Shown piece after piece: positions 40,911 to 48,084 of a stretch of DNA of 51,033 nucleotides. The stretch spans positions 1 through 51,033 of the forward strand of contig JAKQDD010000207.1 in assembly GCA_029556615.1 (NCBI GenBank), given 5' to 3'. This DNA comes from Verrucomicrobiota bacterium (GTDB lineage Bacteria; Verrucomicrobiota; Verrucomicrobiia; Limisphaerales; J093). Positions within the stretch are counted from its first letter, which is position 1, and every line of letters starts with the position of its first letter. Position numbers and translations under genes: made by a program. The notes beneath the pieces are model-generated. The model saw nothing but the letters and a program-made list of their open reading frames with translations. It did not search any database and was not told the origin of the DNA.

Positions 40911-42598
40911 GCGCGCTCATCCACCGCTGCCCCGCAGCACACCGCGGCCGCAGGCGGCACACGCCCGCCTGGGACTGGATCCGGTTCAGTGTCCTGACCT
41001 GGGTCGCCTTGGCGCGGGCCTGGGGCCAGGCCCCGGCCGTCCCCCCTGCGGATCCACCCTCCGCAGCACCGCTCGCCACCGTCCTCGAAATCGAGCGGCC
41101 GGCTGACACCGATCTGTTTCTGATGGCCGACGGCGAGCGGCGGCGCGGTCGACTGATGCTCGAGACGCTGCTGCTTCACACCCCGCACGGACCGCTGCGG
41201 CTGCCGGCCCGCAAGCTCGCCGGCATCGCCCTCGCGGACCGCCGCGGCGGGCTCGACACCCTGGTCACCGTCAACGCCAACTGCTTTCGCGGGCTGCTGG
41301 ATGCCCCGGTCTTCGTCCTGGCCGACCCCGAGTCAGCGGCGCCCGCAACCCTCCGACGCGAGAGTCTGCTCAAGATTGTCCTGCAGCGGCGGCCCGGAGA
41401 GCTCGACACCTTCCGCCGCGGCTGGCAAGTCCAGCTCCGGGACGGCACCTGGTTCACCGGGCGCCTCCCGCAGGCGTGTTTCCAGGTCGAAGCCGGCCCC
41501 GGCCAAACGAATCTGCTGGGCACGGCCCTCCCCGTTCTTGCAGCGGTCGCGGACCCGGACGATCACCGATCGTGGCGCCTCGACGTCGAGACCGGCGAGA
41601 CGGTGCGCGCGGTTATGGTCGGCGAGGATCTGACGTTCGACCTCGACCTGGGTCTCGAGTGGTCCGTGAACGTTCGCAGCCTCGAGAGCCTCCGCCGCCC
41701 CGGCGTGCTGCCGCTCGCCCTCAGCCGCCGGCTCGGCCTCGACCGTGTCCTGCCCGAGGTGGCCCGACCCCGCGCCGCCGCCGCGATCCCCGATCCCGCA
41801 GTGGTCCCGGTCCCCGGAATGGTCTGGATCGAGCCCGGCGAGTTCAGCCTGGGAAGCCTGCCCGAGGAGAAAGACCGGGATCCTGACGAAGGCCCGCCGA
41901 CGCGATGCGTCATCCCCGGCGGTTTCTGGATGGGGGACCACGAGGTGACCCAGGCCGAGTACGAGTCCGTGACGGGCACCAATCCCAGCCTCTACCTCGG
42001 CGAAGCGCGGCGGCCGGTCGAGCGTGTCAGTTGGCTCGACGCCGAGGCCTTCTGCCGGAAGCTCACCGAGAAGGAGCAGGCCGCCGGGCATCTCCCGGCA
42101 ACCCATGTCTACCGCCTGCCCACGGAAGCGGAATGGGAATACGCCTGCCGCGCCAATACCAGCTCGCGGTTTTCCTTCGGCGACGACCCCGCCTATGCGC
42201 GTCTCCAGGACCATGGTTGGTACAACCGCAACAGCGATTCCGCGCCCAGCATCGTCCGCCAAAAGATCCCGAATCCGTGGCGGCTCCACGACGTCCACGG
42301 CAACGTCTGGGAATGGTGCCTGGACGAATGGCGCAGCGCTCATCCCGGCGGCGTGGTCACCAACCGCGTCGTGCCGCCTCAAGGCAATCTCCGGGTGGCC
42401 CGCGGCGGGTCCTGGCTCTACGATGCCCGATTCTGTCGCTCCGCCAACCGCGACAGCTACGGCGTTCGCAACCGCTGCTCCGATGTCGGCTTCCGGATCG
42501 TCCTCGCCCTTCAGGAATCGTCCCCACAGCCCCGAATGCCCCAGCCTGGAGAATCGCCACCGTTAGAGACCGATGCCGCTGCTTTCGGGAAGCCATGA
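40907..42598 (+). CDS. Secreted protein with Sm-like repeats and a SUMF/FGE-like domain
   Basis: A 563-residue protein, start overlapping the permease stop in ATGA. A signal peptide ends near ARAWGQA (residue 42). Residues 60-300 look like several related small beta-barrel units (GRLMLETLLLHTPHGPLRLP, DGTWFTGRLPQACFQV). Residues 302-545 are a formylglycine-generating-enzyme-like (SUMF1) fold with WMGDHEVTQAEY, RLPTEAEWEYACR, HDVHGNVWEW, GGSWL and VGFRI. The first of the two copper-binding cysteines of true FGE is Y505; the second is C510. It is therefore probably not a sulfatase maturase but a member of the large non-maturase SUMF group. Role in the export operon is unknown. Confidence 0.83.
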   Translation: MSALIHRCPAAHRGRRRHTPAWDWIRFSVLTWVALARAWGQAPAVPPADPPSAAPLATVLEIERPADTDLFLMADGERRRGRLMLETLLLHTPHGPLRLPARKLAGIALADRRGGLDTLVTVNANCFRGLLDAPVFVLADPESAAPATLRRESLLKIVLQRRPGELDTFRRGWQVQLRDGTWFTGRLPQACFQVEAGPGQTNLLGTALPVLAAVADPDDHRSWRLDVETGETVRAVMVGEDLTFDLDLGLEWSVNVRSLESLRRPGVLPLALSRRLGLDRVLPEVARPRAAAAIPDPAVVPVPGMVWIEPGEFSLGSLPEEKDRDPDEGPPTRCVIPGGFWMGDHEVTQAEYESVTGTNPSLYLGEARRPVERVSWLDAEAFCRKLTEKEQAAGHLPATHVYRLPTEAEWEYACRANTSSRFSFGDDPAYARLQDHGWYNRNSDSAPSIVRQKIPNPWRLHDVHGNVWEWCLDEWRSAHPGGVVTNRVVPPQGNLRVARGGSWLYDARFCRSANRDSYGVRNRCSDVGFRIVLALQESSPQPRMPQPGESPPLETDAAAFGKP

Positions 42599-42665
42599 CC
42601 GTGACGACTCAAGAGCAGTCCCTCCGTCGAATGGGGCGGGACAGTGTCTCATCGAGACAGCACCT

Positions 42666-42800
42666 TCACGGGGCGCTCAGCCGATAGTACCGCCGTGAAT
42701 CGGCGGCGGATTCACCGGCGAGAACCGTCGGGTCGCTCGTTTGCAGCAGAATGGCGCGAGTGGGCCGGTGGAGGAGGTCCGATGCTGAACCTATCGCCCG
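42666..42800 (-). pseudogene. Probable relic of a secreted protein's C-terminus
   Basis: On the minus strand the last residues before the TGA read TSDPTVLAGESAADSRRYYRLSAP. This ending resembles the terminal F/YYR motif of large secreted proteins in this group; the S8 protease at 48081 ends AADTGLEFFRVRQP. Upstream the frame loses any recognisable domain and enters repeats C and B3. I take it as the remaining tail of a lost gene; chance resemblance is possible. Confidence 0.35.
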
Positions 42801-42837
42801 CTCGTCGCGGGCTCTGAATCCACCCACCCGTTGAGAC

Positions 42838-42948
42838 AAAGCGGCAGGGGGCAGCCGCACTCCAAGAACTGGCGCCCGCGCCGACCACCTTTCGTCCCGC
42901 GCCTCGGCGTCGTGGAGTGCGGTGCCGCGCCCCAAGCGGCACCGCTTT
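42838..42948. repeat. Nested palindromic element C
   Basis: Two sets of inverted arms are nested: AAAGCGG (42838-42844) with CCGCTTT (42942-42948), and CCGCACTCCA (42855-42864) with TGGAGTGCGG (42913-42922). Inside the right half, GCGGTGCCGC (42919-42928) and GCGGCACCGC (42936-42945) form a perfect 10-base-pair hairpin with a 7-base loop. Only one copy is in the window. Confidence 0.75.
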
Positions 42949-43052
42949 CCAAGGGGGTACTCTCCACTACAGGGCCTTGAGCGAATGCCAATCCCAAAAC
43001 CACTGGGGGTTTCAGCAGCGAACGCCTCGCGGAAGATGTTAACAGCCAACCC

Positions 43053-43166
43053 GGATCCTCGCCTAACGCGTGCGGCGCGAACGTTCGCCATCGGCTCCTG
43101 GTGGCTTTTCGCCTTGAAGGCGCGTGGGGTGTCGGCTCCGGGTGGCCCGCCCGCTGGCGGGCGGGC
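43053..43166 (-). repeat. Family B repeat, copy B3, with terminal hairpin
   Basis: An inverted copy of B1/B2, running on the minus strand from GCGGGCGGGCC near 43154 to GGATCC at 43053. At its outer end GCCCGCCCG (43145-43153) pairs with CGGGCGGGC (43158-43166) across a 4-base loop, a very stable hairpin not seen so perfectly at B1 or B2. The gene relic at 42666 lies downstream on the same strand. Confidence 0.85.
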
Positions 43167-43316
43167 TCTATAGGGTGGGGAGGGAAGGAGCCCGCCCCGG
43201 GGGCGGCCTTCCCAATCCGCGAAACCCCCGGACTAGGCGGCTCAAGGCGCCTGGTCAAGCCCAGGAGGTTGAGCCGCAAGGGACGCTTGCGTGCGAATTT
43301 GGGGCCAAGTCCAGGC

Positions 43317-43346
43317 TTTCCGGACCCGGCGAGACCGCGCTACGCT
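43317..43346 (+). promoter_or_regulatory. Weak candidate promoter with leaderless start, DUF1080 gene
   Basis: TACGCT (43341-43346) ends 7 bases before ATG 43354. The -35 position, TTTCCG (43317-43322, 18-base spacer), matches the consensus poorly. No Shine-Dalgarno sequence is present. Confidence 0.3.
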
Positions 43347-43353
43347 GCGGGCC

Positions 43354-44166
43354 ATGAGCAATGCCTGTTCCATCCTCGAGACCGCAGCAGGAACTCCGAC
43401 GCCCGTCCGGATCTCACCGGGGAGTCGCCGGGTGCTGCGATGGCGCATCGTCGCCTTGGCCTTCATGGGGTGTGCCCTGGCACCCCGCCTCCTGCCGGTG
43501 GTCGCCGGGGAACCGGCCCCGCTCCCCCGGGCGTTTGTGGACGGCACGGGCCCGGGCTGGCGTGCGCTGGGTGAACCGGATTTCGCTCCGGTCAACTGCC
43601 CGCCGGGCACCTGGACGTGGAAGGACGGCACAATCCAATGCAAGGGGCAGCCGATCGGCGTGATTCGCTCGGTCCTCGTGTACACCAATCTCGAGCTCGT
43701 CGTCGAGTGGCGGCATCTGAAGGCGGCGGGCAATTCCGGGGTGTTTCTTTGGGCGCCGGATGCCGCCCTGGCCAACCTCAAGTCCGGGAGCCTGCCGCCC
43801 GGCGGCATCGAAGTCCAGGTGCTCGACAACGCCTACACCGAGCAATACGAGAAACAGACGGGCAAGAAAGCCGACTGGTTCACCACCCACGGCGATGTGT
43901 TCCCCGTCGGCACCTCGAAAATGAAGCCGTTCCCGCCCGTGGCGCCCAGCGGCGGGCGCAGTTTCCCGTCCAAGCACCTCAGCAAAGGCGGCGGCGAGTG
44001 GAACCACTACTACGTTCGCGCCATCAATGGCGAGGTGCGTCTCTGGGTCAACGGCGAGGAAGTCTCCGGAGGAACGGATTGCGAACCGCGCATGGGCCGC
44101 CTCTGCCTCGAGTCCGAAGGCTCGCCCGTCGAGTTCCGAAACCTGCGGGTCCGGGTTCTGCCCTAG
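43354..44166 (+). CDS. DUF1080 (3-keto-disaccharide hydrolase-like) protein
   Basis: A 270-residue exported protein with a hydrophobic segment at about residues 32-50. The concanavalin-like DUF1080 fold (PF06439) is recognised by NLELVVEWRHLKAAGNSGVFLW, PGGIEVQVLDN and a late NGEVRLWVNGEEVSG. DUF1080 proteins are abundant in PVC bacteria and some hydrolyse 3-keto-glycosides. The convergent neighbour is a Gfo/Idh/MocA dehydrogenase, a family that can make 3-keto sugars, so a joint sugar-oxidation route is plausible. The TAG stop shares a CTAG with the stop of that gene. ATG 43354 is preferred over the start at 43291 because the extra residues read through upstream non-coding sequence. Confidence 0.85.
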   Translation: MSNACSILETAAGTPTPVRISPGSRRVLRWRIVALAFMGCALAPRLLPVVAGEPAPLPRAFVDGTGPGWRALGEPDFAPVNCPPGTWTWKDGTIQCKGQPIGVIRSVLVYTNLELVVEWRHLKAAGNSGVFLWAPDAALANLKSGSLPPGGIEVQVLDNAYTEQYEKQTGKKADWFTTHGDVFPVGTSKMKPFPPVAPSGGRSFPSKHLSKGGGEWNHYYVRAINGEVRLWVNGEEVSGGTDCEPRMGRLCLESEGSPVEFRNLRVRVLP

Positions 44167-44174
44167 AGTCCTAG
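44163..44174. repeat. Family A end fragments at two convergent stop codons
   Basis: CTAGAGTCCTAG contains TAGAGTCCT, an inner-end motif of family A, and on the other strand AGGACTCTAG, its outer right end. The DUF1080 and Gfo/Idh/MocA genes both stop in the first CTAG. Confidence 0.45.
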
Positions 44175-45446
44175 AGTGAGTTTCCAGGGGCTCCGCAGCG
44201 TCCGGGTGCGCATCGCGTCGGCCTCGGGGTCGCTGACGAACGCTTCGGTCTCGGGGTTCCAGCGCAGCTTGCGGCCGAGCCGGATGGCAAGGTTCGCCAA
44301 GTGGCAGACCGTCGACACCCGATGGCCGATCTCGGCCGGGAAGTAGGGTTCCTTGCGGCTCTTCACGCAATCGAGGAAATCGCGGTGTTCGCCTGCGGGG
44401 TTGGTGTGGAGACGCAGCTCGTTGGGGCCGATCGGTGCATTGAGGATCTCCTTCGAGCTGGCTTCGAGCGGTCCGATCCACCCCTGGTTGCCGACCCACC
44501 CGGAGGAGCCGATGAACTTGAGGCTGGGGTTTCCGGGCTTGCAGGTCATCACGACGCCGTTGGCGTAGCGGAACGTCACGTCGTACTCCTTGACGGTGTT
44601 GTAGAGGCCGCCTTCCCAGAACGTGCCGGTGCCCTCGATTTCCACCGGCCCGGTGCGCTCGGTGTCGTTCGCCCACTGGGCGGTGTCAAAAAGATGAGTT
44701 CCCCAGTCGCAGATGATCCCGCCCGAGTAATCCCAGATCCACCGGAAATTGAAGTGCACGCGGTCCTTCGTGTAGGGGGCTTCGGGCGCGGGCCCCAGCC
44801 AGAGGTCATAGTCCAGGTCGGGAGGAACCGGTTGCGGCGTGGGATCGCCCGGCCCGGTCGGCTGCTTCGGCAGGATCACCTCGATCCGCTGCAGCTTGCC
44901 GATCCGCCCGTTGCGAACCAGCTCCGCCATCCGGTGGTACACGGGGAGGGACCGGTCCTCGGTGCTGGTCTGAAACACGCGGCCATGCCGGCGCACTGTC
45001 TCCGTCAGAAGCCGGCCTTCAGCGATCGTCAGCGTCGGTTTCTCGCACTGGACGTCCTTGCCCGCCCGCAGCGCCATCAGGCTCATCAGCGTGTGCCAGT
45101 GGTCGGGCGTCGAGATCATCACCGCGTCAACGTCTTTCCGGGCCAGCACCTCCCGGAAGTCCTTGGTCATGGCGCAGTCCTGGTTCTGATACTGTTCGTC
45201 CACGATCTGCTTGGCCCGGCGCATCCGCTGGCCGTCGACGTCGCAGACGATCACCACCTGGACATCCGGCTGGTTCAGATAGCGCTTCAGGTTCCAGCCG
45301 GTCCCATGGTCGCCGGTGCCGATGAACCCCGCGACAATCCGCCGGCTCGGCGCGTCCGCCCCCAGCACCCGCGCCGGCACGATCGCCGGGGCGGCCACGC
45401 CCACCGCCCCCATCCGCAGGAAACCACGTCGGGAAATGTTCTTCAT
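44163..45446 (-). CDS. Tat-exported Gfo/Idh/MocA family oxidoreductase
   Basis: A 427-residue NAD(P)-dependent sugar dehydrogenase-like protein. NISRRGFLRMGAVGVAAPA is a Tat signal. The Rossmann motif is VAGFIGTGDHGTGWNLKRYL, and the family's EKP motif is QCEKPTLTIAEG with the catalytic-region lysine. DYSGGIICDWGTHLFDTAQW supplies the usual downstream histidine/aspartate. Exported members of this family in PVC bacteria are numerous and mostly uncharacterised. Its TAG stop lies within CTAGAGTCCTAG (44163-44174), which also provides the stop of the convergent DUF1080 gene. Confidence 0.88.
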   Translation of the reverse strand: MKNISRRGFLRMGAVGVAAPAIVPARVLGADAPSRRIVAGFIGTGDHGTGWNLKRYLNQPDVQVVIVCDVDGQRMRRAKQIVDEQYQNQDCAMTKDFREVLARKDVDAVMISTPDHWHTLMSLMALRAGKDVQCEKPTLTIAEGRLLTETVRRHGRVFQTSTEDRSLPVYHRMAELVRNGRIGKLQRIEVILPKQPTGPGDPTPQPVPPDLDYDLWLGPAPEAPYTKDRVHFNFRWIWDYSGGIICDWGTHLFDTAQWANDTERTGPVEIEGTGTFWEGGLYNTVKEYDVTFRYANGVVMTCKPGNPSLKFIGSSGWVGNQGWIGPLEASSKEILNAPIGPNELRLHTNPAGEHRDFLDCVKSRKEPYFPAEIGHRVSTVCHLANLAIRLGRKLRWNPETEAFVSDPEADAMRTRTLRSPWKLTLGL

Positions 45447-45476
45447 GGTTCGCCCTTCGATTCGTTGTCGGCTCTG

Positions 45477-45505
45477 AGCATAGACCCGGACGCGGGCCTT
45501 GGCGA
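45477..45505 (-). promoter_or_regulatory. Candidate sigma-70 promoter of the Gfo/Idh/MocA gene
   Basis: On the minus strand TCGCCA (45505-45500), a 17-base spacer and TATGCT (45482-45477), about 30 bases before the start codon at 45446. Both boxes match at 4 of 6 positions. Confidence 0.35.
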
Positions 45506-45525
45506 GCGGGGAGATCGCTCCCGTC

Positions 45526-46692
45526 TCAGAATCGCTCGACGAGTTTGTCGATCAGGAACGTGCTCTCCCGCATCGCCTGCTCGCAGAACGGCCCGAACCA
45601 CTGCGCGATCCGCCGGAACTCGCGGCAGAACGCCTCGCCGTCGCCCGTATCGAGCACGGCCTGCGCCCCGGTCAGCGACTGAACATACTCCCGCAGCAGA
45701 GCCCGCCGCTCAGGGGAGGCAAGGATGATGCCCGCGTACAAGGCGGGGTCCTGGGCAAAAAGCCGGCCGACCATCCCCATCTCAAGCCGGTAGATCGGGC
45801 TCGAGAACTCGAGGGTCCGCCCCAGATTCACCTGCCGCAACGCCAGGAATCGACCGAGGGTGAACGTCGCGAAATGCCGCAGCCCCTGGACGAGGTCCAT
45901 GATCTCGTCGTGTTCCGAAGCGCTGATCGTCATGACAATATTGCCCCAGCCGGTCAGTTGATCGACAACCCACCGGCAGGCTTCCGGGTTCCGCCCCGGG
46001 GTGGCCACCACGATCTGCTGGTCCATGCTCGAGGTCGAGGGCCCGAACAAGGGATGCAGCCCGAGGACCGGTCCGCTGTGCGCCGCCATCATCGCGGCAA
46101 GCGGTCCGGACTTGACGCTGGTGATGTCCGCCAGCACGCACTGCGGCGGGAGGTGAGGGCCAAGCTCCGCAATCACTTCCGGCGTGCGGCGGATCGGCAC
46201 GCCCACGATCGCCAGATCAATCCCGGCGCAAAGCGACGGCGCCTCGGGCCAGTCGTCCACATCGAGCACCCGGACTTCGTACCCCGCCTCGCCCAGCCAG
46301 CGGGCGAAGTACTGTCCCATCTGGCCCCGCCCGCCCACCAGGAGCACCCGGGCGCCGGGACGCACCCCGGCCTGGGCGGCATGCACCGTCTGCTGCATGC
46401 GCGATTGTCGGATGATGCAGCGGTAGAGCTCCTCGACATGCTGCGGATCGAGCCCGGCGCGGCGAGCCTGATCGCGGCGTTGGGAAATCAGGTTCTCCTC
46501 CCGGGCGGGATGGTAGACGGGGAGGCCGGCCGCGGTCTTGATGGCCACAGCACTTTGGGTCATGGCCTGACGGCGTCCCAACAAGTCGACGATCTGCTCG
46601 TCGATGGCGTCGATCTCGCGTCGCAACGCGTCGAGCACCGAGACGGGATCGCGTTCGCCTGCCCCGGCTACTGCAGATGGCTCATCATTCAT
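45526..46692 (-). CDS. tyrA: Chorismate mutase-prephenate dehydrogenase (T-protein)
   Basis: A 388-residue bifunctional enzyme for tyrosine synthesis. Residues 17-105 are an AroQ-type chorismate mutase (LRREIDAIDEQIVDLLGRRQAM, YHPAREENLI). Residues 112-380 are a prephenate dehydrogenase with VLLVGGRGQMGQYFARWL as NAD-binding motif and DITSVKSGPL, HPLFGPS as substrate-site regions. The order and length match the E. coli T-protein (373 residues). A promoter is seen upstream, and the gene is divergent from mqnC. Confidence 0.93.
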   Translation of the reverse strand: MNDEPSAVAGAGERDPVSVLDALRREIDAIDEQIVDLLGRRQAMTQSAVAIKTAAGLPVYHPAREENLISQRRDQARRAGLDPQHVEELYRCIIRQSRMQQTVHAAQAGVRPGARVLLVGGRGQMGQYFARWLGEAGYEVRVLDVDDWPEAPSLCAGIDLAIVGVPIRRTPEVIAELGPHLPPQCVLADITSVKSGPLAAMMAAHSGPVLGLHPLFGPSTSSMDQQIVVATPGRNPEACRWVVDQLTGWGNIVMTISASEHDEIMDLVQGLRHFATFTLGRFLALRQVNLGRTLEFSSPIYRLEMGMVGRLFAQDPALYAGIILASPERRALLREYVQSLTGAQAVLDTGDGEAFCREFRRIAQWFGPFCEQAMRESTFLIDKLVERF

Positions 46693-46713
46693 GCGTCCTC
46701 ACGAAAACAACGT

Positions 46714-46742
46714 CTTGTACCGCGGCAACACGGCTTTGCCAA
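46714..46742 (-). promoter_or_regulatory. Candidate sigma-70 promoter of tyrA
   Basis: On the minus strand TTGGCA (46742-46737), a 17-base spacer and TACAAG (46719-46714). The start point would be near 46707, about 15 bases before the tyrA ATG. Confidence 0.5.
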
Positions 46743-46889
46743 CGTCGAGGGAGCCTGATCGTTGTCCGATCGCTTCGCCATCGGCAATCCGCCCCGGCAT
46801 CCGGCACCGCCTCGAGCTCCTCCGGCCGCCGGCCCCCAATCCCCGTACTGCACCCGCCGCCCCTTGTCGAAGGGAAAAGGAGTCTGGTT

Positions 46890-46917
46890 TTGCCTTTGGC
46901 CGGCGGACGGGTACCCT
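46890..46917 (+). promoter_or_regulatory. Candidate promoter with leaderless start, mqnC
   Basis: TTGCCT (46890-46895), a 16-base spacer and TACCCT (46912-46917), which ends 6 bases before ATG 46924. No Shine-Dalgarno sequence precedes the ATG. Confidence 0.45.
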
Positions 46918-46923
46918 GGACGC

Positions 46924-48084
46924 ATGACGGGTGAGGGCCCATCGGACGCGCTCCTGGACCGGGTCTGGAGCGGCGCGCGCGTCAGCCCCGCGGAGGCGCG
47001 CGGCCTCTATGACCTGCCCCTGGGGACCCTCGGGGCGCTGGCCCACCGGCGCCGGGGTCTCGCCAAACAGGCCGCTTATGGCGGCCGCGGGAACGAGATC
47101 GTGACCTACCAGGTCGACCGCAACATCAATTACACCAATGTCTGCGCCGTGCGCTGCCGCTTCTGCGCCTTCCACCGGGCCGAGGGCGACACGGACGCTT
47201 ATGTGATCACCCGGGAGGAACTCGATCGGAAGATCGAGGAAACGATCGCTCTGGGCGGCACCCAGATCCTGCTCCAGGGCGGACACCACCCGACGCTCCC
47301 CAAGTCGTGGTACCTGGATCTCCTCACCCACGTGAAATCCCGGTTCCCGTCCGTGAATATCCACGGCTTCAGCCCGAGCGAGTTCATTCACTTCCGCAAC
47401 CTGTTCCAACAACCTCTCGAACAGATCCTGCTCGAGTTTCAACAGGCCGGCCTCGGGTCCCTCCCCGGCGGCGGAGCCGAGATCCTCGTCGACCGCGTCC
47501 GGAAGCAGATCTCCCCGCTCAAAGCCATGACCGAGGATTGGCTCGAAGTCATGGCGATTGCCCACCGGCTCGGCCTCCGGTCAAGCGCCACCATGATGTT
47601 CGGACACGTCGAGACCGTCGAGGACCGCATCGAACACCTGGACCGGTTGCGTCAACTGCAGGACCAGACGCGCGGCTTTACCGCGTTCATCGGCTGGACA
47701 TTCCAGCCCGAGAATACCCGTCTCGATATCCCCGCCGCGGGCGCCGAAGCCTATCTCCGAACCCAGGCGCTGGCGAGGATCTACCTCGACAATTTCGACA
47801 ACATCCAAAGCTCCTGGGTCACCCAGGGGCCCGCTATCGGCCAGATCGCCCTCACCTTCGGCGCCAACGACCTGGGCAGCATCATGATCGAGGAGAACGT
47901 CGTCGCCCAGGCCGGCGCCACCTTCCGCATGACCATCGCCGATATGCACCGCCTCATCCGCGACCTCGGCTGCGAACCGCGCCAGCGCGACAACTGGTAT
48001 CGCCTGATCGACCCGGTTGGGCCCGCTGCGCCTGCCGCCACGCCCCCCACCCCCAAGGCCGATTCTCCAGCCCGCCCCTCATGA
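46924..48084 (+). CDS. mqnC: Cyclic dehypoxanthinyl futalosine synthase (MqnC)
   Basis: MqnC is a radical SAM enzyme of the futalosine route to menaquinone; it cyclises dehypoxanthine futalosine. The product is 386 residues. DRNINYTNVCAVRCRFCAF contains the cluster cysteines C74, C78 and C81 and is diagnostic for MqnC. GGTQILLQGGHHP and SLPGGGAEILVDRVR are further family motifs. ATG 46924 is chosen because the upstream in-frame region from 46762 is unlike the family and the -10 box sits 6 bases before it. The stop overlaps the start of a protease gene in ATGA. The other mqn genes are not in this window. Confidence 0.93.
   Translation: MTGEGPSDALLDRVWSGARVSPAEARGLYDLPLGTLGALAHRRRGLAKQAAYGGRGNEIVTYQVDRNINYTNVCAVRCRFCAFHRAEGDTDAYVITREELDRKIEETIALGGTQILLQGGHHPTLPKSWYLDLLTHVKSRFPSVNIHGFSPSEFIHFRNLFQQPLEQILLEFQQAGLGSLPGGGAEILVDRVRKQISPLKAMTEDWLEVMAIAHRLGLRSSATMMFGHVETVEDRIEHLDRLRQLQDQTRGFTAFIGWTFQPENTRLDIPAAGAEAYLRTQALARIYLDNFDNIQSSWVTQGPAIGQIALTFGANDLGSIMIEENVVAQAGATFRMTIADMHRLIRDLGCEPRQRDNWYRLIDPVGPAAPAATPPTPKADSPARPS

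Larger units (their letters stand above)
42599..43353. other. Gene-poor island of palindromic repeats
   Basis: 755 bases without an intact gene. It contains a hairpin TGTCTC-ATC-GAGACA (42645-42659), a gene relic (42666-42800, minus), repeat C (42838-42948) and repeat B3 (43053-43155) with a strong adjacent hairpin. The right end leads into the DUF1080 promoter. Confidence 0.6.

Noticed and set aside
40907..42598. SUMF-domain protein as the maturase of the sulfatase at 15525
   Set aside because: The first copper-binding cysteine is replaced by tyrosine (Y505), the protein has long extra N-terminal domains, and it is tied to an export operon.
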